The notes under the pieces were generated by a model. That model worked only from the letters and a program-made list of their open reading frames with translations, was not told the DNA's origin and ran no database searches. Positions 46,745 to 58,526 of a stretch of 64,000 nt of DNA are shown here, piece after piece. Origin of the DNA: Gerris lacustris (taxonomy: Eukaryota > Arthropoda > Insecta > Hemiptera > Gerridae); NCBI GenBank assembly GCA_951217055.1, contig OX578278.1, forward strand, positions 43,165,574 through 43,229,573, read 5' to 3'. How positions within the stretch are numbered: the stretch's first letter is position 1; every line of letters starts with the position of its first letter. The position numbers and the translations under genes are program-made.

Positions 46745-48475
46745 GCTAGGTGAACTCTTGAGTTGTGACGAACTGAAGAAGTCGATATCTAGCTGGATCT
46801 AAAGTAGCACAGTCCCATAATATGTGATCTATAGTCTGAAGTGTAATATTGTCACAAATGCAAGCAGGAGAATCTTGGAGGTTGAATCTGTGCAAATAAG
46901 AGTAGAATTTCCCGTGACCAGTGAGAATTTGAGTCAATTGTCAGATGATGACTATATGATTCATGCCGAGGTTCAAACGTTTCCCAACTGACGGAAGAAA
47001 CTCTCTAGTTAGACAACCAATTTCAGAGACTCTCCAGACTTCCTTTCATATCGTAATGCTACGTCTGTGAACCCAACTTTTCACTGCTGATAAAGGTAGC
47101 CCATCATAGTGGGGATCTTCTTGGAGATGAGAAGCCGCCTTCGCTATTGAATCAGCTCGCTTATCACCTTCAATCCCAACGTAAGCCTTATTCTATTGAA
47201 AAGAGACGAATCGAATTATCTAGAGATATTATCTTGGTCCTGATGTTTTCTATTAACGGTAAATGATGTGTATAATTATTGTGATTCTAAGGTAATTTTA
47301 CTGTCTATCTTGATACATACATAGTGACCAGGTGGAGTAAATCTCTCAATCCACTCCAAAGATTTGAGTGGCAAGCTATTCTGCTTGATTATTTGAGCAA
47401 CCTCCAGCTAAACGAAAACTTTGCTCTGCCAACACGCCTTCATTTCGATAATCAACAAAGGCAAATCCTACATGCTCTTCTTCCTTGCTACCATCTATAA
47501 ATATCCATAGCATGTTTGGGTTGACTGACGTTTATTTATTTGCTTAAAATAAGTATAATGCTTCCAGAAACGGTATTTAACTGAATTATCGAGAAGAGAT
47601 CAATCTATTGCATTCAGAAAGCCCCCGATTTTAACAAGTCTATTGTTATTAACTCTCCAGCTAAAATACATATGGGGTGATACCAGATTTAACACAAGAA
47701 GCATGTAAGACATTGTTCTGTAGCCCTTTATCTTACGAATGGCTATTAACCTTTGCACTATTCTAGCTTTACTCTATTCTTCTAAACTTCACTGCATCGT
47801 GCCTGAATGAAACAAGATAGAGCATGATAGGCACAAAAGCACCTTTTTAAATTATACTAAGAGCGTCGTGTCCGATACCCTAGTAAACTTAGGCAGCTCT
47901 AGACACCACCCGACGGCTTTTGTTTGCTACATAATCTATATGATGACCCAAAGAAAACATCCTGTTAAAGTAAACCCTAAGATAATTTAAAGAATTTATT
48001 GACTCTAGTGTTTAATTACCAAGCTTCCCTGAAATTTCACCAGGCTGCATATTTTTAGTCACGTGTGATACCTCGGACTTATTCATATTAAAATTGATCT
48101 TGTTGGAATACCAAGTTCCTCGAGTTTAAGAGCGATTTTTGCATTAATATCAAGTTCTATCTATTTTAGCGGTAATCGTCAATAAGAAATCATCTGAAAA
48201 AGCTAAAGCATCCGAATGGGTAGAGTACTCTTACTTAAGAATAGGTTCTTACATTATTATGCAGTAAACATGAGGATTCCAACTTCCTTGAGGTGCACCA
48301 TTAGGTGCCTAGGTGAAAATGGATTTGATATTTAACCCTATAGGCGTGCTACCCTGTCACTGAAGTAAGTGCTACCCTGTCAATGGAGGTATTAGGTATT
48401 ATATAACTTCTGATGAGAGCATTTTAAGTCTCATAGTGACTTCATAATGTCCGGCCCCCAAGCCTCATCGAACCC
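46745..48475 (-). pseudogene. Decayed non-LTR retrotransposon (reverse transcriptase and RNase H)
   Basis: Read on the minus strand with many stops and frameshifts. RT pieces: FDEAWGPDIMKSL near 48450; GAPNGAPQGSW near 48290 (the GxPQG motif of non-LTR RTs); ALAFSDDFLLTI near 48200 (the YADD box as FSDD); and a SLNYLRVYFNRMFSLGHHID piece near 47960. RNase H pieces: IFIDGSKEEEHVGFAFVDYR near 47480, CSNNQAE near 47390 and GIEGDKRADSIAKAAS near 47160. The C-terminal Cys/His knuckle (CICDNITLQTIDHILWDCA) ends the similarity near 46800. This domain order, RT then RNase H then a terminal zinc knuckle, fits Jockey/R1/I-type elements. The endonuclease end and the poly-A tail were not found. Confidence 0.88.
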
Positions 48476-48486
48476 TTTAACATCGA

Positions 48487-48575
48487 GTTTATTTGATACC
48501 AATACTAACACAGCAGAAATTTAAATCGAAGAAAACCACGAGTAGTGGTAATTGTATATAATAATTCGTTTTACG
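48487..48575 (-). repeat. Repeat shared with 52409-52480
   Basis: TTTGATACCAATACTAAC, CAGCAGAAATTTAAATCGAA and GTAGTGGTAATTG recur at 52.41 kb with few changes. It lies just beyond the retrotransposon's RT, so both may be fragments of the same element's upstream coding region. Confidence 0.65.
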
Positions 48576-48803
48576 TTTCCTCATTTTTTCTCCCAATCAA
48601 AAGCTGGTGAAATTCAATATTTAAATTTCTTGGAAATTATAAAAGGTTTATTGATAAGTAATGAGAATGAGACATGAAAGTTAAAAGAGAAGAGAGTAAA
48701 TTGCCTGTTAAAGTTGAATGAAAATACATACATATGTTCATATTTTTCGTTTTACTCCTACACCATAAATGTATTCTCAGGCACGCACGCTCATACACAC
48801 GCG

Positions 48804-48822
48804 CATATATATATATATATAT
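48804..48822. repeat. Short (TA)n at family G left end
   Basis: CGCGCATATATATATATATA directly precedes the CAGGGTGACCC terminus. Confidence 0.85.
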
Positions 48823-48823
48823 G

Positions 48824-49762
48824 CAGGGTGACCCGCGATCAAATGTCATAATGAAACTGGTGGATTCTATGAGTCAAATGCTACAAAAAATGTCGAGTAA
48901 GCATATGCACATTTCGCAATTGTTCTCGAGATATCGATTTCTTTCTTTTTATAAAGTGTTTCACGAAAATTTTCAAAAAAATGCGTAATATCTCAACATC
49001 TCAATGAGATAGTGAAATTGGGCTAAGGAACAATTTTAAAGAGCAAAAAAAACTTTCGGAATCACTAATTTATTTCCAAATTATCGCTGCTAAGCATCGT
49101 TTAAGTCCTGTTACATTTGAAAATTTGGATTTTTTAAAACTCGACCTCGAAATTCCTTAGCTTTCTACTCTTAATTGAGGGATGTTAGAAGTGTGGCGAT
49201 TTCAGGAAAAACGTTTGCTTTTAATAAGCTTTCAAAATTCTTGTAATTTAAGTATAATTTAAAAACTAGTCCGTTGATCTAGTTTTTGAATTATGGTAGA
49301 TTGAATGTACCTAGACGTGAAATTTTTTGGTCAGGATCACAACCAATTCTTATACAAATGCAAAATAGGTTTCCCCAAACGAAACCACAACACTTTGGGG
49401 TTCTTATTGGAAATTTGACGTTGAACAAAAAAGTCTCAATAAACATGGACCCGGAACAGGCACAATACCGGAACTTTCTGAGATATTCGCAAAACCATAT
49501 CAAAACTCCACTTGAGTGATTCCGAAAGGTTTTTTATGCAACTTAAAATTGTTCCTTAGCCCAATTTCTCTATCTCATTTAGAATTTGAGATATATGATA
49601 TTTTTTGAAATTTTTCGTAAAACACTTAAAAAAAAAATAAATCGATATCTCGAGAACTATTGAGAATGGGCATTGTGCATATGTTAACTCGACATTTTTT
49701 TGTTGCATTTGACCCATAGAATCCGCCAGTTTCTTTATGCCATTTTATCGTGGGTCCCCCTG
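48824..49762. mobile_element. Family G element, complete, with about 245-bp terminal inverted repeats
   Basis: The left end CAGGGTGACCCGCGATCAAA and right end TTTATCGTGGGTCCCCCTG are inverse. Both are flanked by TATATA, so TA is a plausible target duplication. The inverted arms run 48824-49065 and 49517-49762. They share AATCCGCCAGTTTC/GAAACTGGTGGATT, TCTCGAGATATCGATTT, AGTGTTTCACGAAAATTTTC and TAAGGAACAATTTTAAAGA. The central 450 bp carries overlapping chance frames on both strands but no known domain. A related partial copy lies at 16382-17014. Confidence 0.85.
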
Positions 49763-49811
49763 TATATATATAATATTATTTAAGCTAATAGCGCCATAAA
49801 TTCATAAATTT

Positions 49812-50425
49812 CATGGTTCTGAAGAACGAAACATTTTATGTCTCCGATTTCAAAAATTCCAAAACAGAAATCCGTTTCTGACGACAGGGAACATTTTTAG
49901 TTTCGTGTCTGTTTGTCAGTCTGTCGCTCAATTTTTGCGAACCAACATATCTTAAAAACTACTCTTTTAATTTTAATGAAATTTGGGTGGTAGGTCACTG
50001 CAGGTCCGATTTTAATTAATTTTTTATGGTAGGTCATAATTAGCTCGTTGATGGTCCCATATAAGTTTCAATCTTCTGCGCTCATTTGATCCTCTTCCAC
50101 ATGCGCACTAACATACTTTATTTACACCCATAACTTCAAAAGTTCTTATCTAATTTATATGAAACTTTTATAGTTTATCGAAAGTAACCCGCAGATAGCC
50201 CCAGATTAATTTGAACTGTCCTCGCTCTTTAACGTTTGCATAATTAATACTTTAATTCATGTAAAAAATCAAAACAATTTTGACAGATTAAAAAACCGGG
50301 GAAACAACTATACAAATTATACAATAATGGCTTGTGAAAGCATAAGCATAATATCACCAATAAAGTACGTGACAGGATGCGAGAGAGCTATGTGCCACAC
50401 CAATTGGCAGTCTATTTTATATCGT
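49812..50425 (+). mobile_element. Family F repeat, copy with right end
   Basis: Runs from GGTTCTGAAGAACGAAACAT through TTTTTGCGAACCAACATATC, GGTAGGTCATAATTAGC and CTTCCACATGCGCACTAACA. The right end is AAAGTACGTGACAGGATGCG, then AGAGCTATGTGCCACACC and AATTGGCAGTCTATTTT. Confidence 0.85.
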
Positions 50426-51909
50426 GTCAACAATTATCATAAGATTTTAAAAACAAAAAAATATTCATTACTGTTAGTACGCACTTATGGATACATTGTA
50501 TATTGTATATACTCGCAGTTTAGATCTTATTTCAAAGCAATCCTGAAATTCTATTACAATATCTGTGCATTGTATAGCGTTTAGAAATGTTAGTTGTTTC
50601 AAGTAGCAATCAAACTGTAATTCTGTTAATATTATGTTTATAAAATAAAGTTTTTTATTGCTAAATAAAATGTTAGCCAAATGTTAACTGGATGTTAATA
50701 GTCTTTTTAAAGTTTAGTTTAGAAAATACGCGAACATTCACGGAGTTATAGGTACGTTTTTCTGGACGTGACTCCACGGTAGACGCTGACGGAGGATTCA
50801 TCGTCTGAGTTTGCATGTTTCCGCCGCTACAAACACTTGCGTCGATCGCTGAGCGATTGCCGACGCTGCTCCAGGAGCAGTCATAATCCCAGTCGCTAGC
50901 GATCCTTCGAGAATTCTACATGTGTAATGTGCAGTGCCGGCGAAACGCACTGAAAGCCCCGCCTGTGGCGGTCCAACTGAGGAATAAATTAAAAGAAACA
51001 AACAAATTCAAAGTTAAATTACATACTTAAATAAATTAGTAGAAGCAAGTGTAGCGAGCTTCCTACATTCAACGAAATATGCTCCATTTCTGTGTGTCTT
51101 AAACGTACGACGATAACTTGAGTAAAAGTTGACCAATATTGATAAAATTTAAAAACGGGCCTAAGCGTTTAATGTAGAGAAAACAACTTTTTTACTACGT
51201 TTTTATTAACTTGCTTTCTTGTTTGTTTGTTTGTCCAGTACAAATCTTGCAATCGATTTTTAACTAACTTCCCGAGTAGCTAGACATTTGAAACTTTTAG
51301 AATAGCTCAGATCACGATGACAATGCAATATTTTAATACTTTTAGCCATATTTCAGCAGAATTTATTCGTTTTCAGCAAATTTTGCTGTATGGAAAGGTA
51401 GTTTGGAAGAAATCGGCAGGTTATTTTATTGGTTTTGCCATGACCCATATTTACAATCTTCATTTTGACGGGTTTCAAATTTGTGATTTTTTATTAAGAG
51501 ATTAACATTGAATGATAGCTAAAAAGGAAATGTAAACCAAGAAATAAATTAATTGACATGTGACAACCAGGTTTGTTTACACTTGTGTCCTAGGTATCGG
51601 TTTAATTTTTCTGCATCTGTACTTCTTTACTTGTACACATTTTTATTTTTCTTTTCTTACTGTCCCTTACACGGGGGCATATCAATGGCACGGTTTATAT
51701 TCGGTGTTGGCTAGATCCGTTGTACAAAGATTTGTCCTTTTATAGGTTTAGCTACAACCAGAGTTGGTTGTCAATTATATGAAGTATTTTTTTTTTTTCA
51801 CTAACATTATATATAATAATAAAAATTATATTATCAACACTACATATGATTCAACAGAAAATTTAAAAACGTAGTATATACAAAGTTCTTTTTATCTTGT
51901 AATTATTAC
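50426..51909. other. Unassigned sequence with a GC-richer patch
   Basis: 50740-50960 is GC-richer with many CG steps. CAGTGCCGGCGAAACGCACTG inside it resembles a transposon end, but no partner was found. 51040-51310 has a phrase (AAGTGTAGCGAGCTTCCTAC) faintly like 32230-32260 (GGAGCAAGCGGGCTTCTAAC). No gene is called. Confidence 0.35.
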
Positions 51910-52045
51910 TGATATCTTACGTTCTAACGTAAAGATTTTAATAAAAATTTATATACATCGTCTTAAGTACAATTGAAATAGGCATGTAAAATTTCAACTT
52001 GATATAAGCAGAAGTTTTTGCGTAGTGAAGTGATACATTTATAAT
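51910..52045 (-). mobile_element. Family E repeat, inverted fragment
   Basis: ATCTTACGTTCTAACG, ATACATCGTCTTAAGT, AAAATTTCAACTTGATATAA and GTAGTGAAGTGATA are the reverse of 38820-38945. Confidence 0.8.
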
Positions 52046-52408
52046 AATTGTTTAAAAGCTACTGCGGGTGGTTGAGATTCTAGGAGTGCAGGTTTGTCTG
52101 GGAATGTACCAAGTACCCCCTCTCTACCTCACTCTACCCTATTCCACTTATCTTCAACTATGACATTCATCATAATTAATAATTCCTTAATATAAATATT
52201 CAGTATTTTATTACAATACGCTCGCTTTATTGATAGAGCCACGCGATGCCTAGTATAAATTTAAGTAATATAACATAATTTAATATATTATAAATATTTC
52301 TTTGTATAAATTATTAAATTACATATATATTGTACGTCATAAAACATAGGATATTGCTTATAGTATTTTTAAAAAAAATCATTTACCTATATTCGATATT
52401 AGGAGTTT
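52046..52408. other. Unassigned sequence
   Basis: No gene or repeat recognised. Confidence 0.4.
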
Positions 52409-52480
52409 ATTTGATACAAATACTAATCCAGCAGAATTTTGAATCGAAGAAAGCCATAGGTAGCGGTAATTGTTTTACGC
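52409..52480 (-). repeat. Repeat shared with 48487-48575
   Basis: TTTGATACAAATACTAATCC, CAGCAGAATTTTGAATCGAA and GTAGCGGTAATTG. On the minus strand it is open in one frame (NYRYLWLSSIQNSAG), which fits an old retrotransposon coding fragment. Confidence 0.6.
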
Positions 52481-53168
52481 CGTTTAGAACATTACGTAAT
52501 ATTATGGTTGTAAATATTTTTCCCGCCGGATACTCGTAGTGGGAAATATTATTATATTCATACGGGAAAGGACTCGCGCTAAAGAGCTTTCGATTTCATT
52601 GGTTTCCACTCTTAATTTCCCGCCGGTTTCCCCGCTCCACGTAAGTGGAGGAAGAAGGTCTGTAACTAAGCTCTAGATAATCAAAGTTTTTCTTGAAACT
52701 CATTATTTAATTTCAAATGTACCGACCATTTCACATCTACCTCTAGTTACATCAGTATTGCAATAGTGGCTGGAGACGCGTGGAGGAAAACACTTTTATA
52801 ATTTTGTACCAGAGGCTATCGCTCTGCGTCTATCGCTGTACCCGCTTCAAGAAAAACGTACCTTTACTAGAGAAATGCGGGATTTAAAGAAATAGCCCGG
52901 CTCATCAATTTACAAACTATATTAAAATGATGAGGTGGTGTGTATGTAAGATATGCTGTCATATATAGAGAAAGGGAAATCAATTTTATCTAAACAATAC
53001 CGGCACTATTTTACTTTGGTTCCCCCTTTATTCCATTGACATGACCTGGGTAGGTGGTAGGTATGAATATCAGACAAAGGAATTGTCTTGTCTTAATAGT
53101 TTATTAGATCAAAGGATATTATATATGTAAAATACGAGTATAAGGGATTTTTTTAAATAGAGAAGTGT
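52481..53168. other. Unassigned sequence
   Basis: 52515-52630 contains two TTCCCGCCGG motifs in AT-rich context. Nothing else recognised. Confidence 0.35.
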
Positions 53169-53215
53169 GATATTCCTTTGTCACAAAGTACGTTGGGCTA
53201 AATATCCCTTTCTCT
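53169..53215 (+). repeat. Interior of the 13.7-kb mini-element, without its ends
   Basis: GATATTCCTTTGTCACAAAG, TACGTTGGGCTAAATATCCC match 13761-13805. No inverted termini flank it. Confidence 0.7.
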
Positions 53216-53971
53216 TAATATTTACGTGGGGGGTGGGGTACTCAACAAAAGTTTTGCCTCATGTGTCTCCTATTTCACTTTGGTGTCCCCTTTAACCGTA
53301 AAAGAGTAAAAAAATAACTTACTTTTTTAAATAACAGTAGCACAAAGATATAGGAAAATGGAGGAAATGACAACAACAGGTATATCAGAATATTTGCCTT
53401 AGTTGTTTCCTTTTTTTATAATATTACAGTAAACATACACTTATAGCACTTTCTTCAATAATTTTAAATTAATAATTATTAGTGACCTTCAACATACAAT
53501 GACTACTTAAAAGTCCTTCTATCAAAAAAGCGACGCTGCAACGGCCTCATAAGGGCCTCTGGCCTCCGGTTCTACACCTATCCACTCGTCTCTATTCTAC
53601 GTTCCTCTAGAAGAGAAATATGTAATAACTTTAGAGGATCTGAGGGGGTGGACTACCTGGGTCGAGAGATGGGATTTACCCGGTGCACTTCGACCGTACC
53701 CTTCAAAAAGGGGCTGCCGCACTTCCCCCGTAACCCACCCTATCCCAGCGCACTTGGTGTACAGCGGTCGCATTGCACATGTATATACAAACAATTTAGT
53801 GTTACGACTTATCCTTACTCAGAGTAATATTCTTTATGCAAATTTTATTTATACATATGTATTTAATATTTTATGGCAAACGTTCTTTTCTGATTCTGGT
53901 CAGTTTCAATATTTGTAATTTTTTCATAATCTGTGGAAATGAGACTTTTGCATAAATATGTCTCAACAGGT
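53216..53971. other. Unassigned sequence with a GC-richer patch
   Basis: 53520-53780 is GC-richer, with a 65-codon minus-strand frame of unknown type. CGGCCTCATAAGGGCCTC is a short hairpin. Confidence 0.35.
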
Positions 53972-54030
53972 CGGCTATACCACAAGTGGTATAGCTGATG
54001 AGGGGAAAAGTCAAAAACGTTTAGTTAGTT
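53972..54030 (+). repeat. Perfect short hairpin followed by TGATGAGG
   Basis: GGCTATACCAC-AA-GTGGTATAGC is a stem of about 10 bp with a two-base loop. TGATGAGGGGAAAAGTCAAA follows. The layout recalls the other hairpin phrases in this window. Confidence 0.7.
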
Positions 54031-54539
54031 AGAATTTAGGCGATGGACAAAGTCTAAATAAAACATCTATTTTCGCAAACCTTTACAAACTCTAAAAAGG
54101 CAACTTTTTGCTTTTAAAGTATCATTGGCCACTTTTGTGGTCATGTTTTAGAAATTAGTTTGTTTTTTTCCTGTTAACTTTTCTCTTTAAGTTAAATTTC
54201 CACGGGGTCTGTTTCCCTGTGCTACTTTAGATAAAAGTTTTTCTTGAGTTTTCATTTCAAGTGACACTAAGATAAAAAAGAGTTAAAGAAAATCTTTGCA
54301 GTGTCAAAGCTTCCGCACCTTAAGGATCTTCGGATTAAAGCGTCGAGAAGTCTCTTAAGTCTTTTTCTTCTGTTTAAACTTCTTTGAAAAACCCCTTGAA
54401 CCAAATCCTATGGTTTTTTTTATTGAGTTTACATCCTTGTTGTTATTTTAAAGTTACATGGTAGGTGATACTGAAAACAATTTCTAAAATGCTATTTCGT
54501 TCTCTGAGGTAAATAAGTCGAATAAAATGTCAAAGTAAA
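54031..54539. other. Unassigned sequence
   Basis: No gene or repeat recognised. Confidence 0.4.
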
Positions 54540-54790
54540 TCTTTTGGTGCCTTTTAAGAATATGTGGTCGGCTAAGTTCATTTGCGGGACTTGGCATAAG
54601 GCAGTTAAAAAAAAATACCGGTGGAATGTCCCGCCTTTTATGGTGGACAATGTGATATTAATGATCCTAAGTACTAACTTAGTAGACAAAAAATTAAGTC
54701 GATGGTAGTTAGTCACTTAATAGGTCACCTCTTTGATTTGGAGTAATATTTGACTAACTTACCTATCAAGTGACAAACTGCCATCAACCA
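54540..54790. repeat. Family H repeat, copy 2
   Basis: Matches 25107-25375. Its right part is an inverted repeat (GATGGTAGTTAGTCACTTAA, then ATCAAGTGACAAACTGCCAT), which is clearer here than in copy 1. This suggests the terminal hairpin of a small element. Confidence 0.75.
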
Positions 54791-54872
54791 TTACTCCGGA
54801 TTATGAAAATCACATAGTCCACCATTATATATTTATTATACATTATTCATTCCATTATTGAATAACATATAA

Positions 54873-55400
54873 GTGTGGTGTCGCGGGACACCCAGTAGGA
54901 ACGAAGTTCCTTCGCTTCATTAAATAAAAACCATAAAATCACATTACTAAGTATACGATGTTACCAACTACTTATTCATGATGGAGTTAGAAAAGGGATA
55001 AACAAATAAAAGATATTCTACGCTAATTACTTTGGTAAATATAAAAGAACAGATTTGCTTTTAATTTTCTGATTTATTTATAATAATTACACTATAATGA
55101 TATAAAAATAAATATTTATTTATTATTGAGAAAATAGGCAGTCATGATAAGTTGATAGTTAAAGAGTATGATTGTAATAGAGAGTCTAGTAGTAGGGGAC
55201 CACTCTGCATTCTTACTATTCCACCCAACGACACGCTGCGGACGCCTCGTTTTTTTATAATTATAAAATTTATCACTTCACTACACAAAAACTTCCGCCT
55301 GTATCAAGTTAAAATCGTTTCGTTGCAACGTAAGATGTCGATAAATACGTTGTTCTATCTATTCTAAACGTATAGGTCCGCTTTAATACTTTTAGCGATC
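54873..55400 (+). mobile_element. Family E repeat, copy 2
   Basis: Opens GTGTGGTGTCGCGGGACACC and then AGGAACGAAGTTCCTTCG. It continues ATGATGGAGTTAGAAAA, ATCACTTCACTACACAAAAA, TGTATCAAGTTAAAAT and AAACGTATAGGTCCGCTTTA. It contains an extra segment around 55180-55250 (GGACCACTCTGCATTCTTAC) whose counterpart in copy 1 is diverged. Confidence 0.8.
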
Positions 55401-57765
55401 TTTAACACTTCATAGCCGTGTCGCTGTTGGTTTTACTAAAAACTTGAAATTATAAAAGTTGTTTGTCTTATCGAATAGATGAAGTTAGAATATTTTCTCG
55501 TCCTAAAATTCTAATTTTATGCTTGAAGCTTACGTTTATGCGATTTCGTGGCCGTTGGTTTTTTCTGGTTCCCTCCCGGACCACTGGTGCTGTAACGTGC
55601 CATAAGTAACTTTTTGGTTTCAAAATACCATGTGAATCGCAGTTAGGTGGCAATTTATTATATTCTAAAAATCCTCCATTTCATTATTAGGCTCGATAAA
55701 AAAAAAAACAAAAAAAAAAACAAAAAAAAAAACCACCCTAAATATATTCTTAATTTACGCCCATAGAGCTTTTATATTAGACTTAAAAAAAAATCGATCG
55801 CGGGGCTTTTACTTACAATATAATACCAAAATGGTGGATATATTTAGTTAAAATATTGGGAAATTATTTATTTTATAGAGAGGTATAATTGATGGGAATT
55901 TAATCTCAATCGGCGAAATAGTTCCGAAATTATTTAGCGTTTATGTTTCAAAGTTAAAGTCGATATTTTCAAAATTACGGCAGATATAAAAATGAAATTC
56001 AGCTGAAATTATTTGTATTTTAAAGAAATATAACTTTTTCCTGTCAGTTTTCAGTGAATGCTTCTTGTCTGCGCTTTTCAGTTATTTTAAGTAATTTATA
56101 TTTTTTAAATTTGTTGATCATACATTGTAGTCCACAGGCCTTTTTCCGTGTCCTCCTATTTTTTACTCATAAGTCATAAGATCTTAAGTATATCTATATT
56201 CTTATCATTTACAGACCCTTAACAGTAGTTGTACTAATACTACTACAGACCCTCACATTTCAAAACTTGACCCTCAGTATTTTATAACTTTATTCTTATA
56301 AAAATATGAATAAATTATTACAACGATAACAAAATATTTGTATTATTATCTTAGATCATCTTTATCATCTCTTAATTGACGTTGATATTATTTTTTTATC
56401 ATTTATATTTACGTCAAACTTATTAAACGTTATTTGTTGTATTTGTGAATTTATTTGAGAAACACCATGAAAATTAAAAAGGGGCTAAGCCGTGCCTATA
56501 AATTTCACTTACCCTCAAGATTTGAAAATGCACACGGTACTTGATAACACTCCGTGCTTAACAAATGTTGAATGAAGATTATATATTTATTCAGTGTTGA
56601 TTTAAGGTAAAAAGATGGAGTAAATGGTTATAACAATGTGGTAATACCTATGATAAAGAAAGGGCCCCCAAGGGATCTTGACATACTGCTTTACATGATG
56701 GTGCCCACTAGGAGCGTTTGCTACAGACTTGCAAGGGCTGAAACAGCAAACATACCACCCCACCTTGTACACTGCTCCCCTGGGGTCCTACTCTCACCAC
56801 TTTATACTAACTGAACCTTGACGTCAAACCCTTCAACTCCTTACATCCTAATCAACTATTTATGCATCTTGATAGCTAGTCGAATGATTTTAACTATCGT
56901 TTCAAACTATGCACCCTCTTAGCCATTACATATTATTTCAAATAGACTTTTGAACTTGAAAAAATGTTTATGATTGCAGTTATGTAATACTTAAATTATA
57001 TATTTTCTTTACGAAGGTCATACCCTAGGAATAAATTAACACTTATATCTATTAAAAGTAACTTTCTAAATCCTTTATATTAATTTCGATTTTGTTTGTA
57101 GCTGTCGTAAAAATCTTTAGAGTGCTAATTAACTCTCTTCCAGTCATCCAATCAAGCTAAAACTTGGCTCATAGACACTGTACCAATACAAACTCATAAA
57201 TCATATTTTCGGGACACCCAACACTCACAAACTGATTAACAATGTTGCTTGTAAAAACTCAACAACCGTGATGGTTATAAGAATTTTCAAAAAAGTGTTT
57301 TTAGAACACAACCAGAATGTAAAAATATAAAGGGCTAGCCTTCGCCACGCCGTGTGAGGCTCATGCTGGGAATAAGTGGCTAGGTCTCCCATTATCATGT
57401 AGGGCAAGTAATTAAATACAAACGCCTTTAGTTTCGTTTCGAAAGCCCTCCATAGAAAAGAGTCAGGACTATATTATTTATAATTCATTCTATTATTAAG
57501 AATATAATGCGCTGCGAGTCTCATTTAAGAGGCTATTTATTAAATGCAAAAAATCCTCTATTTTATTATGCAAGATTATTAGGCACGATAAATAACCAAT
57601 AAAAAAAACAAATTCTTAAACAACTCGTGAAGAGTTTGCTTATAATATGAGTAAATAAATAAAACAAAAATAAATGCAAGCAAATTAGTTCAGAATTGAT
57701 TATTTTTAAAGAAAACCCCATGAAAAAGTTAACATTATATCAAAATAATGTAATTAAATAAGCCC
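55401..57765. other. Unassigned sequence
   Basis: Contains A-rich units (AAAAAAAAAC, 55697-55733). No gene recognised. Short frames at 55468 and 57225 have no known domain. Confidence 0.4.
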
Positions 57766-57822
57766 GGAGGATGCCAGCCTCTTAACTCTCCCTCGAGGAT
57801 ATGAGGCCGGGTTCGATTCGAA
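57766..57822 (+). repeat. tRNA-like B-box fragment
   Basis: GAGGCCGGGTTCGATTCGAA resembles the T arm of a tRNA and is followed by ATTATTTTTATG, as in family A copy 1 after its tRNA-like module. The rest of family A is not evident. Confidence 0.4.
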
Positions 57823-58526
57823 GATTATTTTTATGCTAATTCTAAATTATTTAAGCAAATAAACCATATAAATAGATTTTAATGTCTTAAAATAACATCT
57901 ATTCCAAATTTCAAGAAAAAAAAAAAAAATTTTATAAAAAAAGTCTAAATTTTTTACTTTTCCTCACTGCCTATAGTAGGAAAATTACTGTTTTCACCAA
58001 ACATTTTTTTTGAGATTTCAACGGAATTATCCTTTTTGGGTGTTTTTAAGACCTCCTGAGTGGTTTTCAGCTTGACGTATGTATGTATGTGTGTGTCATC
58101 ATCCTAGCGCCCAAGGTATTTAACCTAGAGAGTTAAAACTTGAAAAATCAGTCCTTATCTGTAGTGGTGCCGCCCGGAGAATCAACTTTTTTCGTCATCT
58201 TGAACCCAGTTTGCTGAGTCAGCAAAAATTTAAAAAAAAATCGTAATAATTCGATTATGGTCCTGATCGAGTTGAAATTTGGCACGAATGTACCTCTCTG
58301 TATGACAAACAAGCCCACCAAATTTCATTTTGATATTGGCCGCCATTTTGAAGTTATCAATTTTTGATTTTTTAAACTTTGACGGTTAATAATACCGAAA
58401 GTATAAATAGGTTTTTGACGTATAGCATATCGTTGGAACCGGAAAAAGTAAGGAACAAATATAAAAAAAAACCCATGAAATTCCATTAATTATGAAGTAG
58501 AATAGTTGTTTCCTTGTATTTTTTAA
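57823..58526. other. Single-copy sequence in the style of a transposon
   Basis: 58245-58350 reads ATTCGATTATGGTCCTGATC, GAGTTGAAATTTGGCACGAA and ACCAAATTTCATTTTGAT, wording like that inside families A, B (Helitron) and D. No second copy was found in the window. Confidence 0.35.

Noticed and set aside
49286..49519. Overlapping frames in the core of the family G element as its transposase
   Set aside because: Frames on both strands are about 75 codons with no DDE or zinc-finger motif. The related copy at 16.4 kb does not keep them clearly.
53972..54030. Hammerhead ribozyme
   Set aside because: The CUGAUGA box and a stem I are present, but stem II cannot pair, GAAA is replaced by AAAA and stem III does not form.
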